64,000 bases of DNA, from positions 1-64,000 of the forward strand of contig UQIV01000007.1 in NCBI GenBank assembly GCA_900541205.1. Reading direction: 5' to 3'. Positions 43,328 to 51,045 of this stretch are shown piece by piece. Under the pieces are notes generated by a model. The model had not been told where the DNA came from. It saw only the letters and a program-made list of their open reading frames with translations, and did not search any database. Source of the stretch: an uncultured Collinsella sp. (GTDB lineage Bacteria > Actinomycetota > Coriobacteriia > Coriobacteriales > Coriobacteriaceae). The position numbers and the translations under genes were made by a program. Within the stretch, counting starts at the first letter, position 1. The number at the start of each line of letters is the position of its first letter.

Positions 43328-44854
43328 ATGGAATCGACTGATGTACTGGTAATTGGATCTGGCATTGCGGGCCTTTGTGCCGCCATCGAAGCGGCACGCA
43401 CGGGTGCAACCGTCATTGTGGCAAGCGCCGGCAAGACCATGAGTGGATCGAGCTTCTTCCCGGGTACCTGGGGCCTCGGCCTCATCGGTCCCGTCGACGA
43501 AGACGACGAGCAGGACCTCATCGACACCATCCTGGCCGTCGGCGGCGGCGTTGCCGACCCCGAACTCGTCCAAACGTTCGTCCACGGCATTCCCCAAGCG
43601 ATTGACTGGCTCGAGCAAGACCTGGGCGTTGAGCTCCAGCGTCCGCAAAGCGCCAAGAGTGCTCAACAAAAGCAATTTATCCCCTGCTTTGACCACAAGA
43701 CACGCATGTGGCGCGGCCTCACCCGCAAGCCCCTTGAGGACGCTCTGACGACCTGGATCGAGTCGCTCGGCATTCGCCTGCTCCCCCGCCATGAGCTTAT
43801 CGACCTTGTTGAGGACACGAACGGCAGAATAACCGGAACCGTACTCTACGACCTTACCGAAAATCGAATCGTGCCCTTTGCTGCCAAGGCCACGATCATC
43901 GCAGCCGGTGGCACAGGCGGCCTGTTCGAGCGCAGCCTTACGTCGGCTGATGTGCTCAGCTCCTCGCAGGCCATCGCGCTGGCGCACGGCGCAACACTTA
44001 CTAATATAGAGTTCATGCAGATGATGCCCGGCTTCATCGAGCCCAGGCGTAACTTGGTCTTCAATGAGAAAACCTGGCGCTACGTACATGTAGACCAGCC
44101 GGTCGATATCGCCGACGACAAGCTGGACGACCTGCTCGATCAGCGCTCCGGATATGGCCCCTTCACGTCACGCTTGGCCTCCCGCGCCATCGATCTTGCC
44201 ATCGATCAAGCGGGCGCCGAAGGCCTGGCGCTCCACTACGATTTCCCCCGCGAGGACATCCCCGAGTTTGTGCAGACCTTTGCCACCTGGCTACAAGACG
44301 AGCACGGCATCGCACCGACCGACGAGATGCGTGTGGCGATGTATGCCCACGCTGCCAATGGCGGCATCAAAATCGACAAGACTGCGTACACGGGCGTTGA
44401 GGGCCTCTACGCCTGTGGCGAGGCAACAGGCGGTATGCACGGCGCCGATCGCATCGGAGGCCTATCGAGCGCCAACGGCATCGTATTTGGGCGCATCGCT
44501 GGCGCATCGGCAGCCCTTGCAGCGCAGAAAGAGCCTGAGGCAGCTCTGAAAGCGGATATCGCCCTCCCCCAGTACGGCATTGCCACAACAGATGCCGAAC
44601 GCCTGACGCACGGCCTCAAACACACGATGAGCACCTATTGCATGATCAACCGCACAGAGACGGGCCTATCCGAGGCACTACACGAGCTTGAGGGCTTGAA
44701 GACGGAGGCAACGACCTTGAGCACGCAGAAAGTCCTGGACAGCGAAGTCGCAGCCCTCGCCCGCCTGCAATCACAGATTCAACTAGCACAGGAAATGGTC
44801 AAAGCCATGCGTAAGCGAACCGAAAGTCTCGGATCGCACTATCGAGCAGACTAA
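43328..44854 (+). CDS. FAD-dependent oxidoreductase (fumarate reductase/L-aspartate oxidase type)
   Basis: A 508-residue flavoprotein. The N-terminus DVLVIGSGIAGLCAAIEAARTG is a GxGxxG FAD-binding fold. It ends with NGGIKIDKTAYTGVEGLYACGEATGGMHGADRIGGLSSANGIVFG, the C-terminal FAD/substrate segment of the SdhA/NadB family. A soluble enzyme of this group oxidises or reduces small acids such as fumarate, succinate or aspartate, but the active-site set cannot be assigned by eye. The start at MESTDVLV (43328) follows GAAAGGA. It is monocistronic, flanked by terminators, with no electron-transfer subunit beside it. Confidence 0.82.
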   Translation: MESTDVLVIGSGIAGLCAAIEAARTGATVIVASAGKTMSGSSFFPGTWGLGLIGPVDEDDEQDLIDTILAVGGGVADPELVQTFVHGIPQAIDWLEQDLGVELQRPQSAKSAQQKQFIPCFDHKTRMWRGLTRKPLEDALTTWIESLGIRLLPRHELIDLVEDTNGRITGTVLYDLTENRIVPFAAKATIIAAGGTGGLFERSLTSADVLSSSQAIALAHGATLTNIEFMQMMPGFIEPRRNLVFNEKTWRYVHVDQPVDIADDKLDDLLDQRSGYGPFTSRLASRAIDLAIDQAGAEGLALHYDFPREDIPEFVQTFATWLQDEHGIAPTDEMRVAMYAHAANGGIKIDKTAYTGVEGLYACGEATGGMHGADRIGGLSSANGIVFGRIAGASAALAAQKEPEAALKADIALPQYGIATTDAERLTHGLKHTMSTYCMINRTETGLSEALHELEGLKTEATTLSTQKVLDSEVAALARLQSQIQLAQEMVKAMRKRTESLGSHYRAD

Positions 44855-44898
44855 GCTGAGCACCCATCTAGAGCAGAACACAACTAATCGATATCTAT

Positions 44899-44934
44899 GG
44901 GCCCCGTGAGCTCAAAGCGACACGGGGCCCATTC
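44899..44934 (+). terminator. GC-rich hairpin after the flavoprotein gene
   Basis: Perfect 12-base arms (44899-44910 and 44923-44934) with a 12-base loop; the following T run is short, so termination may be partial. Confidence 0.65.
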
Positions 44935-45015
44935 GTGTCCGCACGACAGCGTATCCTTATTCTGAATACAGAGCGGGCAAAGCCCGCACAAACAATAGAC
45001 CAGCGAGGAGGAGAT

Positions 45016-45876
45016 ATGGACAGTAGTGATATAGAGAAGTGGCGTGTCAAACTTGATAGCTACGCCAATGTGGAAGACGGCGTTGAGTATTGGCTCGCAC
45101 GCGATTTAATGGAACCCATGGGGTACACTCGATGGGAGAACTTCACCGAAGTTGTTAAGAGAGCAAAAGTCTCGTGCGAAACAAACAAAACTCCAGTTGA
45201 TTCCCATTTTCGTGATACCACGAAAATGGTAACTGCCGGTGTCGCCGCTCGCGCGGTTAAAGACTACAAGCTGACACGCTACGCATGCTATTTAATCGCC
45301 CAAAACGGAGACCCAAACAAACCTGAAATCGCGCTCGCACAGGCGTACTTCGCCGTGCAGACACGCCGTCAGGAGCTCATAGAGCAGCGCTTCGCAGAGA
45401 TTCAGCGCTTGCAGGCGCGCCACTCGCTATCCGATTCAGAGAAACAGCTCTCGGGCATTGCGTTCAAACGAGGCGTGGACTCCAAAGGATTCGCAATCAT
45501 CAAGTCGAAGGGCGATGAGGCGTTATTCGGCGGCAGAAGCACGGCGGACATGAAGCGGCAGCTTGGTGTGCCCAAAAGCGCTGCATTGGCAGACAAGCTA
45601 GCCGATGTTCTCATCAAAGCAAAGGACCTCACGAACTCGATGACGGCCTTCAACGCCGAGGAACACGACCTGTACGGTCTGGACCAGATCAAGCAAGAGC
45701 ACATCGAGAACAACACAAGCGTGCGTGGTAGCCTCATCGACCGTGGAATTGTCCCCGAGAATCTACCGCCTGCCGAGGATACAAAGAAGCTCGAACGTCG
45801 CGTGAAAGCAGACGAGAAAAAGCTCAAAGAGGGCACAGACGGATTCACCGACCCCCAGGGCAGGCTCGACTTGTAA
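45016..45876 (+). CDS. dinD: DNA damage-inducible protein D-like (DinD)
   Basis: A 286-residue DinD: VEYWLARDLMEPMGYTRWENFTEVVKRAK, RDTTKMVTAGVAARAVKDYKLTRYACYLIAQNGDPNKPEIALAQAYFAVQTRRQE and SDSEKQLSGIAFKRGVDSKGFAIIKSKGDEALFGG are hallmarks. In E. coli DinD inhibits RecA strand exchange. The ATG at 45016 is preceded by GAGGAGGAG. I see no clear LexA-type GAAC-N4-GTTC box upstream. It lies 8 bases before a duplicated tRNA terminator copy and may belong to a mobile or accessory segment next to the tRNA locus. Confidence 0.9.
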   Translation: MDSSDIEKWRVKLDSYANVEDGVEYWLARDLMEPMGYTRWENFTEVVKRAKVSCETNKTPVDSHFRDTTKMVTAGVAARAVKDYKLTRYACYLIAQNGDPNKPEIALAQAYFAVQTRRQELIEQRFAEIQRLQARHSLSDSEKQLSGIAFKRGVDSKGFAIIKSKGDEALFGGRSTADMKRQLGVPKSAALADKLADVLIKAKDLTNSMTAFNAEEHDLYGLDQIKQEHIENNTSVRGSLIDRGIVPENLPPAEDTKKLERRVKADEKKLKEGTDGFTDPQGRLDL

Positions 45877-45883
45877 AGCGTCT

Positions 45884-45979
45884 GCGCCCTTTCGGGTTCG
45901 ACCCCATGCGAGGTCAACAAAAAAGCGACCAGCCGAAGCCAGTCGCTTAAACATACTTTGGGTGGGCCGTCAGGGGGTC
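45884..45979 (-). repeat. Duplicated tRNA-Lys 3' end and terminator, copy 1
   Basis: A 96-bp copy of the DNA at 46061-46155, about 178 bases away. It contains a hairpin terminator (reverse strand, about 45919-45949), a short spacer and the last bases of tRNA-Lys (GGTGGGCCGTCAGGGGGTC). The arm bases differ slightly between copies (compensated stem changes). Confidence 0.85.
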
Positions 45980-46060
45980 AGCCTGCTTCGCAGGCGGCCG
46001 CTGCGGCGCTTCGCGCCTTGCGCGCTGCGCTGGTAAATGCTTACGCATTTCCTCAGCTCC

Positions 46061-46155
46061 GCGCCCTTTCGGGTTCGACCCCATGAAAGGTCAACAAAAA
46101 AACGGCCAACCGAAGTTGACCGTCTTAACATTCTTTGGTGGGCCGTCAGGGGGTC
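46061..46155 (-). repeat. Duplicated tRNA-Lys 3' end and terminator, copy 2 (native)
   Basis: The copy that is continuous with the intact tRNA-Lys gene. It includes the tRNA's own terminator (hairpin about 46096-46127 with a T run on the reverse strand). The 82-bp spacer between the copies is GC-rich with its own short palindromes. Confidence 0.85.
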
Positions 46156-46211
46156 GAACCCTGGACCTTGGGATTAAGAGTCCCCTGCTCTACCAACTGA
46201 GCTAACGACCC
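46136..46211 (-). tRNA. tRNA-Lys(CTT)
   Basis: The reverse strand folds to a standard cloverleaf: acceptor GGGTCGT paired with ACGGCCC, D-arm GCTCAGTTGGTAGAGC, anticodon loop CTCTTAA (anticodon CTT), T-arm CAGGGTTCGACCCCCTG. CCA is encoded at 46136-46138. Its 3' end is duplicated 178 bases downstream. Confidence 0.95.
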
Positions 46212-46233
46212 GATATCAACACGAAGCAAGAAC

Positions 46234-46311
46234 TGGGGTGGGTAAAGGGACTCGAACCCTCGACCTACGGGACCACAACCCGTCGCTCTAGCCAACTGAG
46301 CTACACCCACC
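46234..46311 (-). tRNA. tRNA-His(GTG)
   Basis: Cloverleaf on the reverse strand with anticodon loop TTGTGGT (anticodon GTG), an extra 5' G (G-1) at 46311 pairing with the discriminator C, and CCA encoded at 46234-46236. It lies 22 bases upstream of tRNA-Lys and is probably co-transcribed with it. Confidence 0.95.
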
Positions 46312-46476
46312 GTGTCCTGTGCGCTTCGCGCTCGACTATTATTGCAAGGAACGCCACACGATGCAAGCCCCAATTTTCAAGAATTTTGAAAAGAGTTTTT
46401 CGAGCGCGTTTCGAGCAATTCCCACCGGTTTCATAGGAGTAAACTTGCCCCACTGCAAATGCTCGAAAGGACAAGC

Positions 46477-47658
46477 ATGAAAGAACTCTCCAACCGTACG
46501 GCGACATTTACCGATTCGGTCATCCGCCGCATGACGCGCATCTCCAATAAGTACGGTGCCGTCAATCTCTCCCAGGGCTTCCCTGACTTCGATCCTCCGG
46601 CTCAGCTGCTCGAGAGCCTCAGCACCATCGCGACCGACCCCAGGCCGCTCTATCACCAGTACTCCATCACTTGGGGCTCCCAGGCCATGCGCGAGGCGCT
46701 CGCGGCCAAGCAGGAGCACTTTATGGGCATGCCGGTCGACCCCAACCAGAATATCGTGGTCACCTGCGGCTCCACCGAGGCCATGATGGCCGCCATGATG
46801 ACGGTTACGAACCCCGGAGACAAGGTCGTCATCTTCTCGCCGTTCTACGAGAACTACGGCGCCGACACGATTCTCTCGGGCGCTGAGCCCATCTATGTGC
46901 CGCTCAACCCGCCCACGTTCGACTTCGATCGCGAGGTCCTCGAGGCGGCCTTCCGCGACAACGAGCCCAAGGCCATCGTCCTGTGTAACCCGTCCAACCC
47001 CTGTGGCAAGGTCTTTACGCGCGAGGAGCTCACTTTTATTGCTGACCTGTGCAAAAAATACGACGCCTACTGCATCACCGACGAGGTCTACGAGCACATC
47101 GTCTATGCGCCCCGCGAGCATGTCTATATGGCCACGCTGCCCGGCATGTTCGAGCGCACCATCAGCTGCAGCTCGCTGTCCAAGACCTACTCCATCACCG
47201 GTTGGCGCCTGGGCTACACCATTGCCCCGGCCGAGATTACCGAGCGCATCAAGAAGGTCCACGACTTCCTCACCGTGGGTGCCGCCGCTCCCCTGCAGGA
47301 AGCCGTCGTTACCGCCCTTAACTTCGACGATAGCTATTACAAAGAGGTCCTCGACCTCTACACCGCCAAGCGCGACCTGTTCTGTCGAGGACTCGACAGC
47401 ATCGGTCTTGAGCATAACGTGCCGCAGGGCGCCTACTACGTCATGATGGACATCTCGGAGTTTGGCTACGAGAGCGACCTCGACTTCTGCGAGGATCTCG
47501 CCTCCAAGGTTGGCGTGGGCGCCGTGCCCGGCTCGAGCTTCTTCCGCGAGCCCGTCAACCACCTGATTCGTTTCCACTTCGCCAAGCGAGACGAGACGCT
47601 TAACGCAGCACTGGAGAACCTCAAGTCGCTACGTGATAAAATCAAGCCGCGCGGGTAA
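46477..47658 (+). CDS. Class I/II PLP-dependent aminotransferase
   Basis: A 393-residue fold-type I aminotransferase: GAVNLSQGFPDFDPP, VVTCGSTEAMMAAMM, IVLCNPSNPCGKVF, YCITDEVYEHIVY and the PLP lysine in SCSSLSKTYSITGWRLGY. This is the kynurenine/methionine-type aminotransferase subgroup. The start at MKELSNR (46477) follows GAAAGGA. It is monocistronic and ends at a hairpin. The amino-acid specificity cannot be told from sequence. Confidence 0.9.
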   Translation: MKELSNRTATFTDSVIRRMTRISNKYGAVNLSQGFPDFDPPAQLLESLSTIATDPRPLYHQYSITWGSQAMREALAAKQEHFMGMPVDPNQNIVVTCGSTEAMMAAMMTVTNPGDKVVIFSPFYENYGADTILSGAEPIYVPLNPPTFDFDREVLEAAFRDNEPKAIVLCNPSNPCGKVFTREELTFIADLCKKYDAYCITDEVYEHIVYAPREHVYMATLPGMFERTISCSSLSKTYSITGWRLGYTIAPAEITERIKKVHDFLTVGAAAPLQEAVVTALNFDDSYYKEVLDLYTAKRDLFCRGLDSIGLEHNVPQGAYYVMMDISEFGYESDLDFCEDLASKVGVGAVPGSSFFREPVNHLIRFHFAKRDETLNAALENLKSLRDKIKPRG

Positions 47659-47683
47659 GGACGGCCCGGCAACTAAAGCAACC

Positions 47684-47728
47684 AAAGAAGCCCCGCACCG
47701 CCCGCCGCGTTGCAGGGCTTCTTTTTAT
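47684..47728 (+). terminator. Terminator after the aminotransferase gene
   Basis: Ten-base arms AAAGAAGCCC / GGGCTTCTTT with a GC-rich loop followed by T residues. Confidence 0.85.
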
Positions 47729-47799
47729 AGCGCTTTCTTAAATGGTTTAGAGCTCTATACTTTAGTCACGGAGCAACTCGTCCCAGAGAGAGGAATACT

Positions 47800-48693
47800 A
47801 TGGCAGAGCAGCAGCTTATCGGAGCACTCGAGGCCGGCGGCACCAAGATGGTGTGCGCCACGGGCTACGCAGACGGTACGGTCCTGGAGCGTGAGCAGAT
47901 CGCGACCACGACCCCGCAGGAGACCGTTGAGGCCGTCAACGCATGGTTTGCAGACAAGGGCATCGCCGCCCTGGGCATCGGCGCCTTTGGCCCCACCGCG
48001 GTCAACCCTGCCTCGCCCCAGTACGGCAAAATCTTGGAGACGCCCAAGACCGCATGGCGTTACTTTGACCTACTGGGCACCATCCAAAACGAGCTCAAGG
48101 TCCCCTGCGGCTACGATACCGACGTCAACGTCGCCTGCTTGGGCGAGGTCACCTTTGGCTGCGCGCAGGGCCTCACCGACGTGGTGTACCTGACGATCGG
48201 CACCGGCGTGGGTGCCGGTGTGCTCTCGGGCGGTCAGCTCGTCCACGGCATGATGCACCCCGAGGCCGGCCACATCCTGGTCACGCGCGACCCGCGCGAC
48301 ACCATTGGCGAGCATAGCGCCTGCCCCTTCCACGACAACTGCCTCGAGGGCCTCATCGCCGGTCCCGGCGTTAAAAAGCGCTGGGATGGCAAGAGCGCCG
48401 GAGACATGGCCGATGACCCGGAGGCCATGGACCTGCTCGCAGGCTATCTGGCACAGGCGCTCATGACCTACACGCTGTGCTACGCGCCGCAGAAGATCAT
48501 CATCGGCGGCGGTGTGGCCGACCACACCCCTATCGTGCCGCTCGCACGCAAAAAGTGTGCCGAGATGCTCAACGGCTACATCGTCACGCCCGAGGTCAAC
48601 GATATCGACACCTACATCGTCAACAACAGCCTCGAGGGCAAGCAGGGCATCATGGGATGCCTGGCCCTGGGTGCCGCCGCGCTTCAGCAGTAG
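47800..48693 (+). CDS. ROK-family sugar kinase (fructokinase-like)
   Basis: A 297-residue ROK kinase. It has the phosphate-binding LIGALEAGGTKMVCA, catalytic Asp region GYDTDVNVACLGE, the sequence VVYLTIGTGVGAGV, and the Zn-type ILVTRDPRDTIGEHSACPFHDNCLEG (two Cys, two His) typical of ROK fructokinases. It should phosphorylate fructose or a related sugar with ATP in the cytosol. Start: ATG 47800 after AGAGAGGAA. It is monocistronic, followed by a bidirectional terminator that also ends the convergent VanZ gene. Confidence 0.92.
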   Translation: MAEQQLIGALEAGGTKMVCATGYADGTVLEREQIATTTPQETVEAVNAWFADKGIAALGIGAFGPTAVNPASPQYGKILETPKTAWRYFDLLGTIQNELKVPCGYDTDVNVACLGEVTFGCAQGLTDVVYLTIGTGVGAGVLSGGQLVHGMMHPEAGHILVTRDPRDTIGEHSACPFHDNCLEGLIAGPGVKKRWDGKSAGDMADDPEAMDLLAGYLAQALMTYTLCYAPQKIIIGGGVADHTPIVPLARKKCAEMLNGYIVTPEVNDIDTYIVNNSLEGKQGIMGCLALGAAALQQ

Positions 48694-48778
48694 GCGCGCC
48701 AAAGGGGCGCCGCAACGTCCAGCAATCCCATCCTACGGGATGACGCCGCCACGCCCCGTATAAGCCCCCAAACAAAGG

Positions 48779-48822
48779 AAGGCCGCCTAGGACCAAGCAA
48801 TGTGTCCTAGGCGGCCTTTTTG
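48779..48822. terminator. Bidirectional terminator overlapping the VanZ gene end
   Basis: A 14-base perfect stem (48779-48792 and 48805-48818) with a 12-base loop and T/A runs on both sides. The VanZ gene's stop codon (48807-48809) lies inside the right arm, so the last few VanZ codons are also stem. Confidence 0.9.
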
Positions 48823-49256
48823 GCACATTTGAGCGATCGTAGAAGATATCGAAGCACGACGCCCGTCATCGCTCCACAGCAGTCGATCATCACGTCGGTA
48901 ATCATGCCGGCGCGACCGGGCACAAAGAGCTGAATCGTCTCGTCAATCGAGGGGATCAGCAGCAAGAACACCGCCGTGGGAAGCAGCACGTCAAAGGTGC
49001 GACGGCCCTCGATATCGAAAGCGTGCGTTGCCAGAATACCGAGCACCATGTACTCGGTAAAATGCGCGCACTTGCGAACGACGAAGTTGGTCACCCATTC
49101 ATACGGAAGCCCCATGCCGTGCAGAAAGCCGCGAACGGCCTCCATAATCGACAAGCTCAATGAACCGGACCCCGTGCCGGGAACCATCGAATTGCCCCAG
49201 ATGAGCAGCACCATCAGGCAGGTCGCGACCGCCCATTTTCGATCGAGTTTAAGCAT
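48807..49256 (-). CDS. VanZ-like family membrane protein
   Basis: A 149-residue protein with four membrane helices and the conserved RKCAHFTEYMVLGILATHAF motif, plus IDETIQLFVPGRAGMITDVMIDCCGAMTG, the VanZ-like signature. VanZ-type proteins affect cell-envelope or glycopeptide (teicoplanin) tolerance but their reaction is unclear. I use ATG 49256 (MLKLDRKW); the ribosome site GGAGG is 12 bases upstream, inside the previous gene, whose stop (49264) precedes the start by 8 bases. Its end is inside a terminator stem. Confidence 0.85.
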   Translation of the reverse strand: MLKLDRKWAVATCLMVLLIWGNSMVPGTGSGSLSLSIMEAVRGFLHGMGLPYEWVTNFVVRKCAHFTEYMVLGILATHAFDIEGRRTFDVLLPTAVFLLLIPSIDETIQLFVPGRAGMITDVMIDCCGAMTGVVLRYLLRSLKCAKKAA

Positions 49257-49263
49257 GCAGAAG

Positions 49264-50733
49264 TTATGCCTCCGCACAGAGCGGCTCAAAGCTGGCGGTG
49301 CCGCCCTCGATAACGCTCAGATAGGCACGGCCCGTGCGCCTCACCGCTGCAGACTGCAGGCGGTCGATCTCCTCCTCGAGAATCTGATTGACGCGCTCGT
49401 GACGACGGTTCTCCATGACGCCGGCGGCGATGGCCTCGGCACGCTCGATACCTTCGCGCGAGATGCGGGCGGTATCCTCGGGGAACACGGCGCTGTGGCG
49501 ACCAACGTAAGCGGGGGCAGCGGGCTGAGGAGCAGGCGTAAACACCGGAGCGGCAACGGGAGCAGGCTCGACGGCCTCGTCCAAAATTGCGGCAGCAGCT
49601 GCCCACATGCCCTCGTGGCCCGAATAATCGGCCATGGGGACGTCTTCCTCGGGAGTCGCATCAACAGGCTCATCGACTGCGACGGACTGGGACGCGGAGG
49701 CCGGGACATCGACCGGGGCAGCGACCACATACGGCATGTCGTTCGAGATGACCGGCTCGTCAAGGTCATCGAGATCGATAGCTGCGGCAGAGGCGTCGCT
49801 GATGATCGGCATGTTGGCAAGGTTCGCGTTGTACGGCACCGCCTCCGCCGCCTGCTGCTGTGCAGGAGCGCCCCACAGAGAGCTTTCGGCAGCACGGCGG
49901 GCGGCAATAGTCTCCTCGTCGACGGCCAGCGGCTCGTCGGCGTAGGGGTCAACGGCGGTGGCGGCAGCCGGAGTCACGGGCACGGCAGTGTCATACGTAA
50001 CGGATTGAGCCGTGGCGGCGTTGTTGGCGGCGTTAGCCACGAGCGCCACAAAGGCGGCCGTGCTGCCCGTAGGGGCGGCATGAGAGCCCGAGACGGCGCG
50101 CGCAGCGGCAGCGATGTCATCGCGGTTATAGGAGCCGGTCTGCCCGCCGTAGGTGAGTTCGTCGATAGCGACCTGGTAGACGTCGCGTGAGCGCGCAGGA
50201 TCGCAGCTGACCGGCGAATCGTCGTCGAGCATGCTATCGATCATGGACCAGGCGTCGGCCTCGCTCATGGCGTCTGCGGCGCGGGCGATGGTGGGGACGC
50301 CATCGTCGGCACGACGGCGTTGGAAGGCACCGGTCAGGCCGGAGAAAACCGAAGAGGGCTGCGCGGCGTTTGCCTGAACGACAGGAGCCGCAGTAGCAAC
50401 GCCCTGAGGAGCAGCCCACTGCTGTTGGGCGGGCATCGAGGCGGTCTGGAACTCATCTTGATGCTGGTTGACGTTCGCAGCGCCACCCATGGCGCCGGGC
50501 TCGAACAGGCGCTCGGCATGCTGCGCGCGATATTCAGAAATACCGAGCGAGGCGGCATAGATTCCCACGCCCGCCACCGCACCCACGGCAAAGGGAACAG
50601 CGCCCGCAACGACCGTCTCGTTCACCGACGAAAACGGCAGCGTGGCAGCATACATCACTACGGGAGCGGCAAGGCCGATTCCGCAGGAAAGTCCAGCAAG
50701 GACTGCTCGTTGTGTTGCATCAGAAGAAGCCAT
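49264..50733 (-). CDS. Ala/Pro-rich protein with two N-terminal membrane helices
   Basis: A 489-residue protein I cannot assign. Two hydrophobic helices lie near residues 9-31 (AVLAGLSCGIGLAAPVVMYAAT) and 40-62 (VVAGAVPFAVGAVAGVGIYA). The rest is mainly disordered and rich in Ala, Pro, Val and Glu, with scattered charged helices (about 140-180: MSEADAWSMIDSMLDDD) and a helical end (ISREGIERAEAIAAGVMENRRHERVNQILEEEIDRLQSAAVRRTGR). The start at MASSDATQ (50733) has GGGGAG nearby. Downstream it abuts a VanZ-like gene, and the two may be co-transcribed. The last helix plus acidic tracts look like a docking tail, but function is unknown. Confidence 0.7.
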   Translation of the reverse strand: MASSDATQRAVLAGLSCGIGLAAPVVMYAATLPFSSVNETVVAGAVPFAVGAVAGVGIYAASLGISEYRAQHAERLFEPGAMGGAANVNQHQDEFQTASMPAQQQWAAPQGVATAAPVVQANAAQPSSVFSGLTGAFQRRRADDGVPTIARAADAMSEADAWSMIDSMLDDDSPVSCDPARSRDVYQVAIDELTYGGQTGSYNRDDIAAAARAVSGSHAAPTGSTAAFVALVANAANNAATAQSVTYDTAVPVTPAAATAVDPYADEPLAVDEETIAARRAAESSLWGAPAQQQAAEAVPYNANLANMPIISDASAAAIDLDDLDEPVISNDMPYVVAAPVDVPASASQSVAVDEPVDATPEEDVPMADYSGHEGMWAAAAAILDEAVEPAPVAAPVFTPAPQPAAPAYVGRHSAVFPEDTARISREGIERAEAIAAGVMENRRHERVNQILEEEIDRLQSAAVRRTGRAYLSVIEGGTASFEPLCAEA

Positions 50734-50974
50734 GAGCTCTCCCCATCTTCCAGCACCCAAATCGCATCATTCAGTTGGCTGCGCGAGAGAAGATGAAGCG
50801 GGGCTATGCCCCAAAGCAACGGTATATGGTTCGTTTCATCTGCGTTTTCCGTCGCGAAGCTTAACAGCTATTATGCGAAACCCCCTTGGGGATTGCAAGC
50901 GACGAAGCGGGATTGAAACGGGAATATCGGTGCTTGCCGGTCGCAAGGTCAATAATCGTTGGCGGGCGGCCATA

Positions 50975-51008
50975 CGAAAAGGGCCAGGATCTAAACTCCG
51001 GCCCTTCT
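50975..51008 (-). terminator. Terminator of rho
   Basis: Stem AAGGGCCGGA/TCC(T)GGCCCTT with a short loop, then TTTTCG on the reverse strand, 37 bases after the rho stop at 51046. The remaining 50734-50974 has no gene I can see. Confidence 0.85.
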
Positions 51009-51045
51009 GGCATGTCTATGATTGCTGTCGCGTGCAGCGGACGGC

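Noticed and set aside
44855..45015. SOS box upstream of dinD
   Set aside because: No GAAC-N4-GTTC-type or similar LexA palindrome is visible; any SOS control cannot be claimed from this sequence.
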